Notes under the pieces: model-generated
What the model saw: only the letters and a program-made list of their open reading frames with translations
What the model was told of the DNA's origin: nothing
Database searches by the model: none
From: DASRAP01 sp964503275
GTDB lineage: Bacteria > Gemmatimonadota > Gemmatimonadetes > Gemmatimonadales > Gemmatimonadaceae
Reading direction: 5' to 3'
DNA: 64,000 nt
NCBI GenBank assembly: GCA_964503275.1
Contig: CAZCZO010000014.1
Coordinates: forward strand, 1 to 64,000
Shown: piece after piece, positions 33,848 to 42,347 of the stretch
Position numbering within the stretch: the first letter of the stretch is position 1
Layout of the letters: each line of letters starts with the position of its first letter
Program-made: the position numbers and the translations under genes

Positions 33848-34977
33848 CGCGTCGCGGGATCGCCGTGCTCGGCGTGACGGGGAGTATCGGGACGACGGCC
33901 CTGCGGGTCCTTGACCGGCATCGCGACCGTTTCGCTGTGGTGGCCATGACGGCGCACCGGAGCGCCGAGCAGTTGGCGGCGCACTGTGCCGCATGGCAGC
34001 CCGCCTACGCCGGTCTCGTCGAGCCCAATGGATCCGGGGTGCCCGCCCACTGGGGGCGTGGGCAAGGATGTCTGCGCGACGCGGCGGTGCATCCCGACGC
34101 CGACATCGTGCTGAACGCGGTGGTGGGCGCGGCGGGCCTTGAGGCGACGATGGCGGCCCTCGCGGCCGGGAAGCGTGTCGCGCTCGCGAACAAGGAGTCG
34201 CTGGTCGTCGCGGGGGCGCTGGTGATGGATCTGGTCGCCCGTGGGTGTGGGGAGCTCGTGCCAGTGGACTCCGAGCACTCCGCGATCTTGCAGTGTCTCG
34301 CGGGACGGCGGCCGGCGGAGGTCAAGCGACTGATCCTCACCGCCTCTGGGGGCCCCTTTCGCGAGTGGTCAAGTGCGCGCGTGCAAGCGGCGACGCTGGC
34401 CGACGCGCTGAATCATCCCACGTGGTCGATGGGGCGCAAGATCACGGTGGACAGCGCGACGTTGGCGAATAAGGCCCTCGAGGTCATCGAGGCCCATTGG
34501 CTCTTCGGCATTCCCTATGACCGCATCGACGTCGTGGTGCACCCGCAGAGTGTGGTGCACTCGATGGTCGAGTTCGTCGATGGCAGTGTGGTGGCCCAGT
34601 TGGGCATCCCGTCCATGGAGCTGCCGATCCTGTTCGCGCTCACGTATCCTGAACGTGTCCCCGATGCCGGGGTACCTGCGTATGATCCGGTGCGGCTCTC
34701 GCCATTGACCTTCGAGCCGGTCCGGCACGCCGACTTCCCCACGCTGGGTCTTGGGGTCGGCGCCGGTCGGAAGGGTGGGGCAGCACCGGCGGTCTTCAAC
34801 GCGGCCAACGAACAGGCCGTGGCACTGTTCCTCGAGGGGCGGATGACCTTTGCAGAGATACCCCGCGCGATCAGCGCGGCGCTGGACGCACTTGGCGATG
34901 CGCCGGGCGCGACGTTGACGGACCTCATGGCGGCTGACGCGCATGCACGCGCGTTGGTGGCTGCACGGGAGTACTGA
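33844..34977 (+). CDS. dxr: 1-deoxy-D-xylulose 5-phosphate reductoisomerase
   Basis: Second step of the MEP pathway, NADPH- and metal-dependent. The 377-residue protein has the nucleotide-binding GVTGSIGTTAL at residues 9-19, ALANKESLVVAG, the metal-binding PVDSEHSAIL and TASGGPFR. It also has HPTWSMGRKITVDSATLANKALEVIEAH. All active-site parts are present. The ATG overlaps the cdsA stop (ATGA), and rseP starts three bases after its stop. Confidence 0.96.
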   Translation: MTRRGIAVLGVTGSIGTTALRVLDRHRDRFAVVAMTAHRSAEQLAAHCAAWQPAYAGLVEPNGSGVPAHWGRGQGCLRDAAVHPDADIVLNAVVGAAGLEATMAALAAGKRVALANKESLVVAGALVMDLVARGCGELVPVDSEHSAILQCLAGRRPAEVKRLILTASGGPFREWSSARVQAATLADALNHPTWSMGRKITVDSATLANKALEVIEAHWLFGIPYDRIDVVVHPQSVVHSMVEFVDGSVVAQLGIPSMELPILFALTYPERVPDAGVPAYDPVRLSPLTFEPVRHADFPTLGLGVGAGRKGGAAPAVFNAANEQAVALFLEGRMTFAEIPRAISAALDALGDAPGATLTDLMAADAHARALVAAREY

Positions 34978-34980
34978 GCC

Positions 34981-36132
34981 ATGGCGTGGTTGGCACCGAT
35001 CCTAGTCTTGGGGCTCGTGATCTTCGTGCACGAGCTGGGGCATCTGTGGGCCGCGAAGGCGTTCGGCGTGTACGCCCCGCGTTTCTCGATCGGCTTTGGC
35101 AAGGCGCTGTGGCGAAAGCGGTGGGGCGAGACCGAGTACGTGGTCGCGCTGATCCCGTTGGGCGGCTATGTGCGCATGGCCAGCCGGGACGACGATGCCA
35201 CCAATGCCTTTGAAGGGGAGCTGGCGGAGCGGAAGGGCGCGGACGAGCCCGAAGATCCCGAGGCCATGATCCCCTTCGGCCCCAAGCCGATCCCCGCCGA
35301 TCGGTGGTTCGAGTCCAAGCCGCTGTGGCAGAAGGCCATCATCCTCCTGGCTGGTGTGACGATGAACGTCATCCTGGCCGTGGTGGTGTCGGTCGCGCTC
35401 TTTGCGGTGAATGGACGACAGTACATCCCGCCGGTGTTGGCGACGGTCGTGGACACCATGCCCGCCGCGCAGGCCGGACTCCAGGCTGGTGATTCCATCG
35501 TGGCCGTCAATGGGACGCCGATGCCGACCTGGAATGCCGTGGTCGAGACGGTGTCGGCGCGACCTGGCCAGCCGGTGCGCTTCGACATCGTGCGCGCGGG
35601 TGCGCCACTGAGCATCAGTGTGGTCCCGGCGCGGGCCACGGCGCCGAACCCGGCCACGGGCGTTGAAGAAGTCGTCGGCCGTGTCGGCATGACGCCGGTG
35701 GATCGCGTGGTGCGCGAACCGGTCGGGCTCGCGACCGCGGTGGTGATGGGCACGACGGCCACGTATCGCATGGGGACCAGCGTGCTCGCCGTGTTGGGCG
35801 GCTTGGTCACGGGCAAGGTCTCCGTGCAGAACCTGGGTGGGCCGGTCGCGATCGCGCGGACCTCGGTCGAAGCGGCGCGCTCCGGGGTGCAGAACCTCTT
35901 CTCGCTGATCGCGTTCTTGAGCATCAACCTCGCCATCCTGAATCTGGTCCCGATCCCGCTCCTCGACGGGGGGCAGTTGATCATGCACACGGCGGAGTCC
36001 ATCAAGGGCAGTGCGTTCAGCGACACCACGCGCGAGTGGATCGCCCGGGCGGGACTCGCCGCCATCGGGTTGCTGTTCATCACCGTGATGTTCAACGACC
36101 TGAAGGCGCTGGTGATGGGGTGGGTGGGGTGA
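34981..36132 (+). CDS. rseP: Site-2 intramembrane zinc protease RseP
   Basis: Cleaves membrane-bound anti-sigma factors and leftover signal peptides within the inner membrane. The 383-residue protein has HELGH at residues 17-21 in the first transmembrane segment, one central PDZ domain (~residues 160-240) and NLVPIPLLDGGQL near 320, which supplies the second metal site. It lacks the second PDZ domain of E. coli RseP. The final codons form a run of G-tracts (36117-36135). Confidence 0.94.
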   Translation: MAWLAPILVLGLVIFVHELGHLWAAKAFGVYAPRFSIGFGKALWRKRWGETEYVVALIPLGGYVRMASRDDDATNAFEGELAERKGADEPEDPEAMIPFGPKPIPADRWFESKPLWQKAIILLAGVTMNVILAVVVSVALFAVNGRQYIPPVLATVVDTMPAAQAGLQAGDSIVAVNGTPMPTWNAVVETVSARPGQPVRFDIVRAGAPLSISVVPARATAPNPATGVEEVVGRVGMTPVDRVVREPVGLATAVVMGTTATYRMGTSVLAVLGGLVTGKVSVQNLGGPVAIARTSVEAARSGVQNLFSLIAFLSINLAILNLVPIPLLDGGQLIMHTAESIKGSAFSDTTREWIARAGLAAIGLLFITVMFNDLKALVMGWVG

Positions 36133-36169
36133 GGGCGGCGACGGAAGCCCCCCCCCAGACCCCCACCCC
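36117..36169 (+). other. G-quadruplex motif followed by C-tract (rseP 3' end to rpsO promoter)
   Basis: On the plus strand four G-tracts (36117-36120, 36122-36124, 36126-36129, 36133-36135) are separated by loops of 1, 1 and 3 bases and span the rseP stop codon. Then nine C (36148-36156) and CCCCCACCCC (36160-36169) follow. The C-rich part makes a quadruplex possible on the minus strand. GGGGTGGG (36117-36124) can also pair with CCCACCCC (36162-36169) as a hairpin. The rpsO -35 box begins at the next base. Confidence 0.6.
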
Positions 36170-36198
36170 TTGAGCTAACCCCAATCCTGTGCTAGACT
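36170..36198 (+). promoter_or_regulatory. Promoter of rpsO-pnp
   Basis: TTGAGC (36170-36175) and TAGACT (36193-36198) are spaced by 17 bases. A start near 36205 gives a leader of about 42 bases, A-rich, with only a weak GAGA before the GTG start of rpsO. Confidence 0.7.
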
Positions 36199-36246
36199 TA
36201 AAGGCTAACCAAAGAGTCCAAAGTCAACCGTAGCAACGAGAATCAC

Positions 36247-36507
36247 GTGGCATTCACCAAGTCCCCGGCCATCGACAAGTACCGCTCGCACGAAGCCGAC
36301 ACCGGCTCCACCGCGGTCCAGGTCGCCGTCCTCACGGAACGGATCAACTATCTCACCGAGCATTTCCGCAGCCATAAGAAGGACCATCATGGTCGGCGCG
36401 GACTCCTGAAGATGGTCGGCCAGCGCCGGCGGCTCCTCAAGTACCTGCAGAACACCGACGTCGCGGCCTACCGCAAGCTGATCAGCGACCTCGGTCTCCG
36501 GTACTAG
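36247..36507 (+). CDS. rpsO: 30S ribosomal protein S15
   Basis: 86-residue primary 16S rRNA-binding protein with the typical motifs DTGSTAVQVAVLTERINYLTEH, SHKKDHHGRRGLLKMVGQRRRLL and the C-terminal YRKLISDLGLRY. It starts at GTG 36247. The rpsO-pnp pair is conserved in bacteria. In several phyla S15 represses its own mRNA through a leader structure; the short leader here shows no obvious mimic of the rRNA site. Confidence 0.96.
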   Translation: MAFTKSPAIDKYRSHEADTGSTAVQVAVLTERINYLTEHFRSHKKDHHGRRGLLKMVGQRRRLLKYLQNTDVAAYRKLISDLGLRY

Positions 36508-36524
36508 GACCATCCACGTGATCC

Positions 36525-36577
36525 CGCGCGCGCGGTCGCAATGAGGCGACTCGCGCGCGTGGTGTTTTGCTCACCAC
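36525..36577 (+). terminator. Tandem hairpins between rpsO and pnp
   Basis: The first hairpin joins CGCGCGCG (36525-36532) to the complementary run at 36552-36559. It continues as GTCGC/GCGAC (36535-36539 with 36546-36550) with an AATGAG loop. The second is GTGGTG (36559-36564) with CACCAC (36572-36577) around TTTTGCT. The pnp ATG follows at 36588. They may act as a partial terminator of rpsO or, as in E. coli, as a pnp leader processed before autoregulation. Confidence 0.55.
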
Positions 36578-36587
36578 ACCACGCACA

Positions 36588-38774
36588 ATGACCACACGAA
36601 TCGAACGGGCCTTCGCCGGCCGGTCCTTCGTCCTCGAAACGGGACGGATGGCGCGCCAGGCGCACGGCTCGGCCCTCGTCCAGTTCGGCGACACCATGGT
36701 CCTCGCGGCCATCACCATCTCGGACAAGGAATCGCCGCTCCCCTTCTTCCCGCTCACCGTCGAGTTCAAGGAGAAGGCCTACGCGGCCGGGAAGATCCCC
36801 GGCGGCTTCATCAAGCGCGAAGGGCGGCCCCGCGACGAGGAGATCCTCGCCTGCCGCATCATCGACCGTTCCATCCGCCCGCTGTTCCCCGAAGGCTTCA
36901 AGAACGAGGTCCAGGTCGTCATCTTCGTCGTCTCGCACGACCAGGATAACAAGGCGGACGTGCTCGCCTTGACGGCCACGTCGTTCGCGCTGGCCGCCTC
37001 GAAGGTGCCATGGGCCGGTCCCATCGCCGGCGTCCGCGTCGGCCGCATCCAGGGCAAGTGGGTGCTGAACCCGACGCTCGCACAGCTCGAGTTCTCCGAT
37101 TGCGACATCGTGGTCGCGGGCTCCGAGGAGTCGATCATGATGGTCGAGGGTGGGGCGCTCGAGATCTCCGAGGACGAGATGGTCGAGGCGCTCGTGGTCG
37201 CCCAGAAGGGCATCAAGGAGCTCATCGCCATCCAGCACGAGGCGCTCAAGAAGGTGAGCGTCGAGAAGATGGCCTGGACGCCGAAGGCCCTGACCCCCGG
37301 TCTGGCGGCCAAGGTCCGCAAGGCGGCCGAGAAGAAGATCGCGACCGCGCTCAACCAGAAGGACAAGCACGGTCGCATCGCGGCGGTCGCCGCCGTGAAG
37401 GAGGACGTGGCCGCCAGCTTCGCCGAGGAGTACGCCGAGGTCATGGGCGAGGTGAAGCACGTGCTCGACGAGGTCGAGTACGAGCAGCTGCGTGCGCAGG
37501 TCCTTGAGACCAAGAAGCGCGTCGATGGGCGCAAGACCACCGAGGTCCGCGACATCACCATCGACACGGGTCTCTTGCCGCGGGCGCATGGGTCGGCGTT
37601 GTTCACGCGTGGCCAGACGCAGGCGCTCGTCGCCGCCACGCTGGGCACCAAGGACGATGTGCAGTACCTGGACGGCCTCGAGGACAAGGGCGAGTCCACG
37701 AAGACCTTCATGCTGCATTACAACTTCCCGCCGTTCAGCACGGGCGAGGCGCGTCCGATGCGCGGAACGGGCCGCCGTGAGATCGGCCACGGCAACCTCG
37801 CCGAGCGCGCCATCCAGGCGGTGCTGCCGCCCTTCGAGGAGTTCCCGTACACGATCCGCATCGTGTCCGACATCCTCGAGTCCAACGGCTCGTCGTCCAT
37901 GGCGTCGGTCTGCGGCGGCTCGCTCTCGTGCTTCGACGCCGGCATCCCGCTGAAGGGCGCGGTCGCGGGCGTCGCGATGGGCCTGATCAAGGAAGGCGAT
38001 GACTACGCGATCCTCACCGACATCCTGGGCACCGAGGATCACCTCGGCGACATGGATTTCAAGGTGGCTGGCACCGAGCAGGGGATCACGTCCATCCAGA
38101 TGGACATCAAGATCCAGGGCCTCTCGCTGGACATCATGAAGGAAGCGATGGCGCAGGCGCACGAAGGCCGTCTGCACATCCTTGGCGAGATGAAGAAGGC
38201 GCTCACCGCCCCGCGCGAAGAGCTGTCGCCCTGGGCGCCGCGGATCGTCACCATGAAGATCAACCCCGAGAAGATCGGCGATCTCATCGGCCCGAAGGGC
38301 AAGACCATCCGCGGGATCCAGGATGAGTCCGGCGCGTCGCTGTCCGTCGAGGACGACGGGACGGTCACGATCGCGGCCGTCGGGGCCGAGGCGATGGAGC
38401 GCGCCCGGCAGATGGTCGCGGCCATCACGGCGGAGCCGGTCGTGGGCGAGATCTACGAGGGCACGGTCAAGAGCATCACGGCCTTCGGCGCGTTCATCGA
38501 GATCATGCCGGGTACCGAGGCGTTGTTGCATGTCTCCGAGATCGCGCACACGCGCGTCGAGAAGACCGAGGACCACATGGCCAAGGGCGACAAGGTCACC
38601 GTGAAGCTCGTCGATCGGGACGAGCGCGGGCGTCTGCGTCTGTCGATGAAGGCGCTCACGCCGCGCCCCGAGGGCCTGCCGCCCGAGGAGCCGCGTGCGC
38701 CGCGTCCGCCCCGTGAGGAGGGCGATGGGGACCGCGGGCGTCGTGGTGGTGGAGGACGCGGCGGACGTCGGTGA
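36588..38774 (+). CDS. pnp: Polyribonucleotide nucleotidyltransferase (PNPase)
   Basis: Phosphorolytic 3'-5' exoribonuclease of the RNA degradosome. The 728-residue protein has two RNase PH domains (AHGSALVQFGDTMVLAA and AHGSALFTRGQTQALVAATLG), with FPPFSTGEARPM and catalytic-region motifs DILGTEDHLGDMDFKVAG. A KH domain (INPEKIGDLIGPKGKTIRGIQ) and an S1 domain (GTVKSITAFGAFIEIMPGTEA) follow. A C-terminal tail is rich in Arg and Gly (ending GRRGGGGRGGRR). The ATG at 36588 has no Shine-Dalgarno. The stop overlaps the next gene's GTG. Confidence 0.97.
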   Translation: MTTRIERAFAGRSFVLETGRMARQAHGSALVQFGDTMVLAAITISDKESPLPFFPLTVEFKEKAYAAGKIPGGFIKREGRPRDEEILACRIIDRSIRPLFPEGFKNEVQVVIFVVSHDQDNKADVLALTATSFALAASKVPWAGPIAGVRVGRIQGKWVLNPTLAQLEFSDCDIVVAGSEESIMMVEGGALEISEDEMVEALVVAQKGIKELIAIQHEALKKVSVEKMAWTPKALTPGLAAKVRKAAEKKIATALNQKDKHGRIAAVAAVKEDVAASFAEEYAEVMGEVKHVLDEVEYEQLRAQVLETKKRVDGRKTTEVRDITIDTGLLPRAHGSALFTRGQTQALVAATLGTKDDVQYLDGLEDKGESTKTFMLHYNFPPFSTGEARPMRGTGRREIGHGNLAERAIQAVLPPFEEFPYTIRIVSDILESNGSSSMASVCGGSLSCFDAGIPLKGAVAGVAMGLIKEGDDYAILTDILGTEDHLGDMDFKVAGTEQGITSIQMDIKIQGLSLDIMKEAMAQAHEGRLHILGEMKKALTAPREELSPWAPRIVTMKINPEKIGDLIGPKGKTIRGIQDESGASLSVEDDGTVTIAAVGAEAMERARQMVAAITAEPVVGEIYEGTVKSITAFGAFIEIMPGTEALLHVSEIAHTRVEKTEDHMAKGDKVTVKLVDRDERGRLRLSMKALTPRPEGLPPEEPRAPRPPREEGDGDRGRRGGGGRGGRR

Positions 38775-40033
38775 TCCTCCCGACCGCTGCTGCCAGCGCG
38801 CGCGTCGAACGCACGCGCTGGCCCAACGGGCTCGTCATCTGCACCCAACACGTCCCGGGCGTGCGATCCGTCGCGCTCGGGGCGTGGGTGCGTGCGGCCT
38901 CCTTGCACGAGACGCCCGAACTCATGGGGGTCTCGCACATGCTCGAGCACCTGGTCTTCAAGGGCACCGCGCGACGCTCCGCGAAGGCACTGGCCCTCGC
39001 GCTGGAGTCACTCGGCGGCTCGCTCGACGCCTACACGACGCGCGAGTACACCGCCTTCCAGGCGCGCGTGCTGGACCGCGACCTCGGCGTCGCGGCCGAT
39101 GTGTTGCATGACGTGCTCTTCGCGCCGCTGCTGCGTGATGAGGACCTCGCGCTCGAGCGCGGCGTGATCCTCGAAGAGATCGCCATGGTGGAGGACACGC
39201 CGGACGATCTGGTCTTCGAGCTGCACGACCGCTTGCTCTGGGGCGCGCATCCGTACGGCTATCCCATCCTCGGGACGCGCGAGACCGTCGGGGCGATCCC
39301 GGGCGAGGCGCTGCGCGCGCGCCACGCCGCACTGTATCACCCGGGGAACATCGTGATCGCCGCCGCGGGCAACCTCACGCACGAGGGTGTGCTGGCGGCA
39401 CTGCGGAACGCGGGATGGGCCGACGTGCCCGCCGGCGACGCACGCCCGATGGCCGTGCCGCCGGTGGAACCGGCGGCGCCCGCGCGTAAACGTGTGATCC
39501 GCAAGATGGCCCAGACGCACGTGGTCATCGGGTCCACGACCATCCCGCTCGGTTCCCCCGATCGCCCCGCGTATTCGATCGTGAACGCGCTCCTCGGCGG
39601 CGGGATGAGCTCACGGCTGTTCCAGCGTGTCCGGGAGGATCTGGGACTGGCCTACGCCGTGTACAGCTACCAGTCGCTGCATCCGGAGGTGGGCGTGCAT
39701 GGGGTGTACGTGGGCACGGCGCCGGCCACGGCCGCCAAGGCCACCCAGGCGATCCGCGACGAGTTGGAGCGGCTGGTGCAGGAGGGCATCCCGGAGGATG
39801 AGCTGGCCCTGGGTCGCCAACAGTTCGTCGGGCAGTATCTTTTGTCGTTGGAGAGTGTGAGCGCCCGCATGTACCGGGCGGCCTCGCTCGAGTTGTACGA
39901 CGAGCCCGATCGCACGGTGGACGAAGTGATCGCGCGCATCGAAGCCGTCACGCCCGCCGACGCCCTGCGCGTGGCGCAGGCGTGGTTCGCCCCGGACCGA
40001 CAGACGACCCTGACGCTCGGTCCTCGTTCCTGA
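38771..40033 (+). CDS. M16-family zinc peptidase (processing-protease type)
   Basis: 420-residue single-domain-pair insulinase-like peptidase. The inverted zinc motif HMLEH (His56, Glu59, His60) is followed ~75 residues later by the third ligand in LEEIAMVEDTPDDLV. GGGMSSRLFQRVREDLGLAY, the conserved C-terminal-half motif, is also present. It resembles mitochondrial-processing-peptidase-like bacterial proteins often found after pnp. No signal peptide is seen. It starts at a GTG overlapping the pnp stop. Confidence 0.92.
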   Translation: MILPTAAASARVERTRWPNGLVICTQHVPGVRSVALGAWVRAASLHETPELMGVSHMLEHLVFKGTARRSAKALALALESLGGSLDAYTTREYTAFQARVLDRDLGVAADVLHDVLFAPLLRDEDLALERGVILEEIAMVEDTPDDLVFELHDRLLWGAHPYGYPILGTRETVGAIPGEALRARHAALYHPGNIVIAAAGNLTHEGVLAALRNAGWADVPAGDARPMAVPPVEPAAPARKRVIRKMAQTHVVIGSTTIPLGSPDRPAYSIVNALLGGGMSSRLFQRVREDLGLAYAVYSYQSLHPEVGVHGVYVGTAPATAAKATQAIRDELERLVQEGIPEDELALGRQQFVGQYLLSLESVSARMYRAASLELYDEPDRTVDEVIARIEAVTPADALRVAQAWFAPDRQTTLTLGPRS

Positions 40034-40051
40034 CATTCAGCCGAGACGGCT

Positions 40052-41167
40052 ATGAAGATCGGAGTCCCGAAGGAGATCAAGACCAACGAGAACCGCATTG
40101 CGCTCGTCCCGGCCGGGGCGGAAGCGCTGGTCTCGGCTGGCCATTCGGTGGTCATCGAGCAGGGCGCGGGGGAGGGCAGCGGCTTCTCGGACGCCGACTT
40201 CATCGCGGCGGGGGCGAGCATCGCCCCCGATGCGGCCAGCACCTGGGGCCAGGCCGAGATGGTCGTGAAGGTGAAGGAGCCGATCGAGCGGGAGTGGGCG
40301 CACCTGCGCCCGGACCTCACGGTGTTCACCTATTTCCACTTCGCCGCCGACGAGCGCTTGACGCGTGCGCATATCGACAGCGGCGCGACCTGCATCGCCT
40401 ACGAGACGGTGGAGCTGCCCTCGCGCGAGCTGCCGCTGCTGACCCCGATGTCCGAGGTCGCGGGCCGCATGGCGATCCAGCAGGGCGCGAAGTACCTGGA
40501 GAAGCTGTACGGGGGCCGTGGCGTGCTCCTCGGCGGCGTGCCCGGCGTCCCTCCGGCGAAGGTCGTGATCCTCGGCGGCGGCATCGTGGGGATCAACGCC
40601 GCCAAGATGGCCGCCGGGATGGGGGCCAAGGTCCTGTTGCTCGACGTGTCGCTGGAGCGACTGCGGTACCTCTCGGACGTGATGCCCGCGAACGTGCAGC
40701 TGATCTTCTCCAACCGGCACAATATCCTCGAGGCGATCCGCACGGCCGACATGGTGGTCGGTGGGGTCTTGATCCCTGGGGCCAAGGCGCCGAAGCTGAT
40801 CCGCCGCGAGGACCTCGCGACGATGCAGCCGGGGTCGGTGATCGTGGATGTGGCGATCGACCAGGGGGGCTGCGTCGAGACCATGACGCCGACCACGCAT
40901 GAGAACCCCACGTATGTCGTCGACGGGGTGATCCACTACGCCGTGGCGAACATGCCGGGCGGGGTCCCGCGCACCTCGACCCTGGCCCTGACCAACGCGA
41001 CGCTGCCGTATGTGTTGCGCCTCGCGAATCAGGGGTGGAAGCGCGCCCTCCGGGAGAACGGTGCCCTGTTGCGTGGCCTGAACCTCAGCGGCGGTCACTG
41101 CACCTATCGCGGGGTCGCGGAGGCCTTCGATCTGCCCTTCGTCGAGCCAGCCTCGCTGCTCGGATGA
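40052..41167 (+). CDS. ald: Alanine dehydrogenase
   Basis: NAD-dependent interconversion of L-alanine with pyruvate and ammonia. The 371-residue protein begins MKIGVPKEIKTNENRIALVP with the substrate-binding Arg. It also has FTYFHFAADERLT, the NAD-binding VVILGGGIVGINAAKMAAGMGA, and DVAIDQGGCVETMTPTTHENPTY near the end. These are diagnostic for Ald. It lies 18 bases after the M16 gene without a Shine-Dalgarno and ends at a strong hairpin. Confidence 0.96.
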   Translation: MKIGVPKEIKTNENRIALVPAGAEALVSAGHSVVIEQGAGEGSGFSDADFIAAGASIAPDAASTWGQAEMVVKVKEPIEREWAHLRPDLTVFTYFHFAADERLTRAHIDSGATCIAYETVELPSRELPLLTPMSEVAGRMAIQQGAKYLEKLYGGRGVLLGGVPGVPPAKVVILGGGIVGINAAKMAAGMGAKVLLLDVSLERLRYLSDVMPANVQLIFSNRHNILEAIRTADMVVGGVLIPGAKAPKLIRREDLATMQPGSVIVDVAIDQGGCVETMTPTTHENPTYVVDGVIHYAVANMPGGVPRTSTLALTNATLPYVLRLANQGWKRALRENGALLRGLNLSGGHCTYRGVAEAFDLPFVEPASLLG

Positions 41168-41173
41168 CGGGCC

Positions 41174-41206
41174 GGGCGGGCGCTCCACGGGGTGGGGCGC
41201 CCGCCC
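41174..41206 (+). terminator. Hairpin terminator after ald
   Basis: GGGCGGGCGC (41174-41183) pairs perfectly with GCGCCCGCCC (41197-41206). The stem continues inward via T-G and CCAC/GTGG to a GGG triloop, about 15 pairs. Only TT follows. The first base of the mreB -35 box follows the stem directly. Confidence 0.65.
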
Positions 41207-41236
41207 TTGGCGCGGGTCCGGTCCCGCTGGTAGTTT
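41207..41236 (+). promoter_or_regulatory. Promoter of the mreBCD-mrdA-rodA operon
   Basis: TTGGCG (41207-41212) and TAGTTT (41231-41236) with an 18-base spacer. A start near 41243 gives a pyrimidine-rich leader of about 66 bases ahead of the mreB ATG at 41309. Confidence 0.55.
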
Positions 41237-41308
41237 GCGAGCACGCCCGTTCCTCCTCCTCGTACGTTCGCGTGTGCGGTCCGCCCCCGCCACGCTGCCG
41301 CTGACTCC

Positions 41309-42346
41309 ATGCGCTGGCCGTTCTTCTCCCGCGGGGCACTGTTCCCCGCGAATGCGATCGCCGTTGACCTCGGCACCGCCAACACGCTCGTGTACGTCAA
41401 GGGCGAGGGGATCGTGCTGAACGAGCCGTCCGTCGTCGCGCTCGATCGCGAGACGAAGCGCATCAAAGGCGTGGGCCTCGAAGCCAAGCGGATGTTGGGT
41501 CGGACGCCCGATGGCGTCATCGCGGTCCGCCCGATGAAGGACGGTGTGATCGCGGACTTCGATGTCACCGAGAAGATGTTGCGCTACTTCCTCACGCTGA
41601 TCATCGAGAAGCATGTCTTCAAGGTGAAGCCGCGCGTGATCGTCGCGGTGCCGTCGGGGATCACCGAGGTGGAGAAGCGCGCCGTGCGTGACTCCGCGCT
41701 GGGGGCCGGCGCGAAGGAGGTCTTCATGGTCGCCGAGCCGATGGCCGCGGCGATCGGCGTGGGCCTCCCCGTCGAGACGCCGACCGGCAACATGGTGATC
41801 GACATCGGCGGCGGGACCACCGAGATCGCGGTCATCGCGCTCAGCGGCATCGTGAGTGACACCTCGATCCGCACGGGTGGCGATGAGCTCGACACGGCGA
41901 TCGTGCAGTTCATGCGCAAGACCTACAACCTGTTGATCGGGGAGCCGACGGCGGAGCTCATCAAGATCCAGGTGGGGTCCGCCGCACAGGTCGGCGATGA
42001 GCGCGAGATGGAGGTGAAGGGGCGCGATCTCGTCTCGGGGATCCCGAAGACCGTGAAGGTGCACTCCTCCGAGATCCGCGAAGCGATCCAGGAACCCATC
42101 CAGCAGATCATCGATGCCGTGCGCCGCGCGCTCGAGATCACGCCGCCGGAACTGGCCTCGGACATCGTCGACCGCGGCATCGTCATGACGGGCGGCGGAG
42201 CGTTGATCCGCGGCTTGGACGTGCTGCTCTCGCAGGAGACCGGCCTGCCCATCCACGTCGATGAGGACCCGCTGACCTGTGTCGTCCGTGGCACGGGTCG
42301 TATCCTCGACGACGAAGAGAAGTACTGGTCGGTGCTGGCGACCTGA
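41309..42346 (+). CDS. mreB: Rod-shape-determining protein MreB
   Basis: Bacterial actin that organises lateral wall synthesis. The 345-residue protein has the actin-like phosphate motifs AVDLGTANTLVYVKGEGIVLNEPS, VIDIGGGTTEIAVIALSGIV and ITPPELASDIVDRGIVMTGGGALIRGLD. The N-terminal MRWPFFSRG is amphipathic, consistent with membrane binding. It heads mreB-mreC-mreD-mrdA-rodA, so the organism should be rod-shaped at least in part of its life. Confidence 0.97.
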   Translation: MRWPFFSRGALFPANAIAVDLGTANTLVYVKGEGIVLNEPSVVALDRETKRIKGVGLEAKRMLGRTPDGVIAVRPMKDGVIADFDVTEKMLRYFLTLIIEKHVFKVKPRVIVAVPSGITEVEKRAVRDSALGAGAKEVFMVAEPMAAAIGVGLPVETPTGNMVIDIGGGTTEIAVIALSGIVSDTSIRTGGDELDTAIVQFMRKTYNLLIGEPTAELIKIQVGSAAQVGDEREMEVKGRDLVSGIPKTVKVHSSEIREAIQEPIQQIIDAVRRALEITPPELASDIVDRGIVMTGGGALIRGLDVLLSQETGLPIHVDEDPLTCVVRGTGRILDDEEKYWSVLAT

Positions 42347-42347
42347 C

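Noticed and set aside
36205..36246. E. coli-like S15 autoregulatory pseudoknot in the rpsO leader
   Set aside because: The leader is only about 42 bases and I could not find stable alternate stems or a rRNA-like three-way junction mimic.
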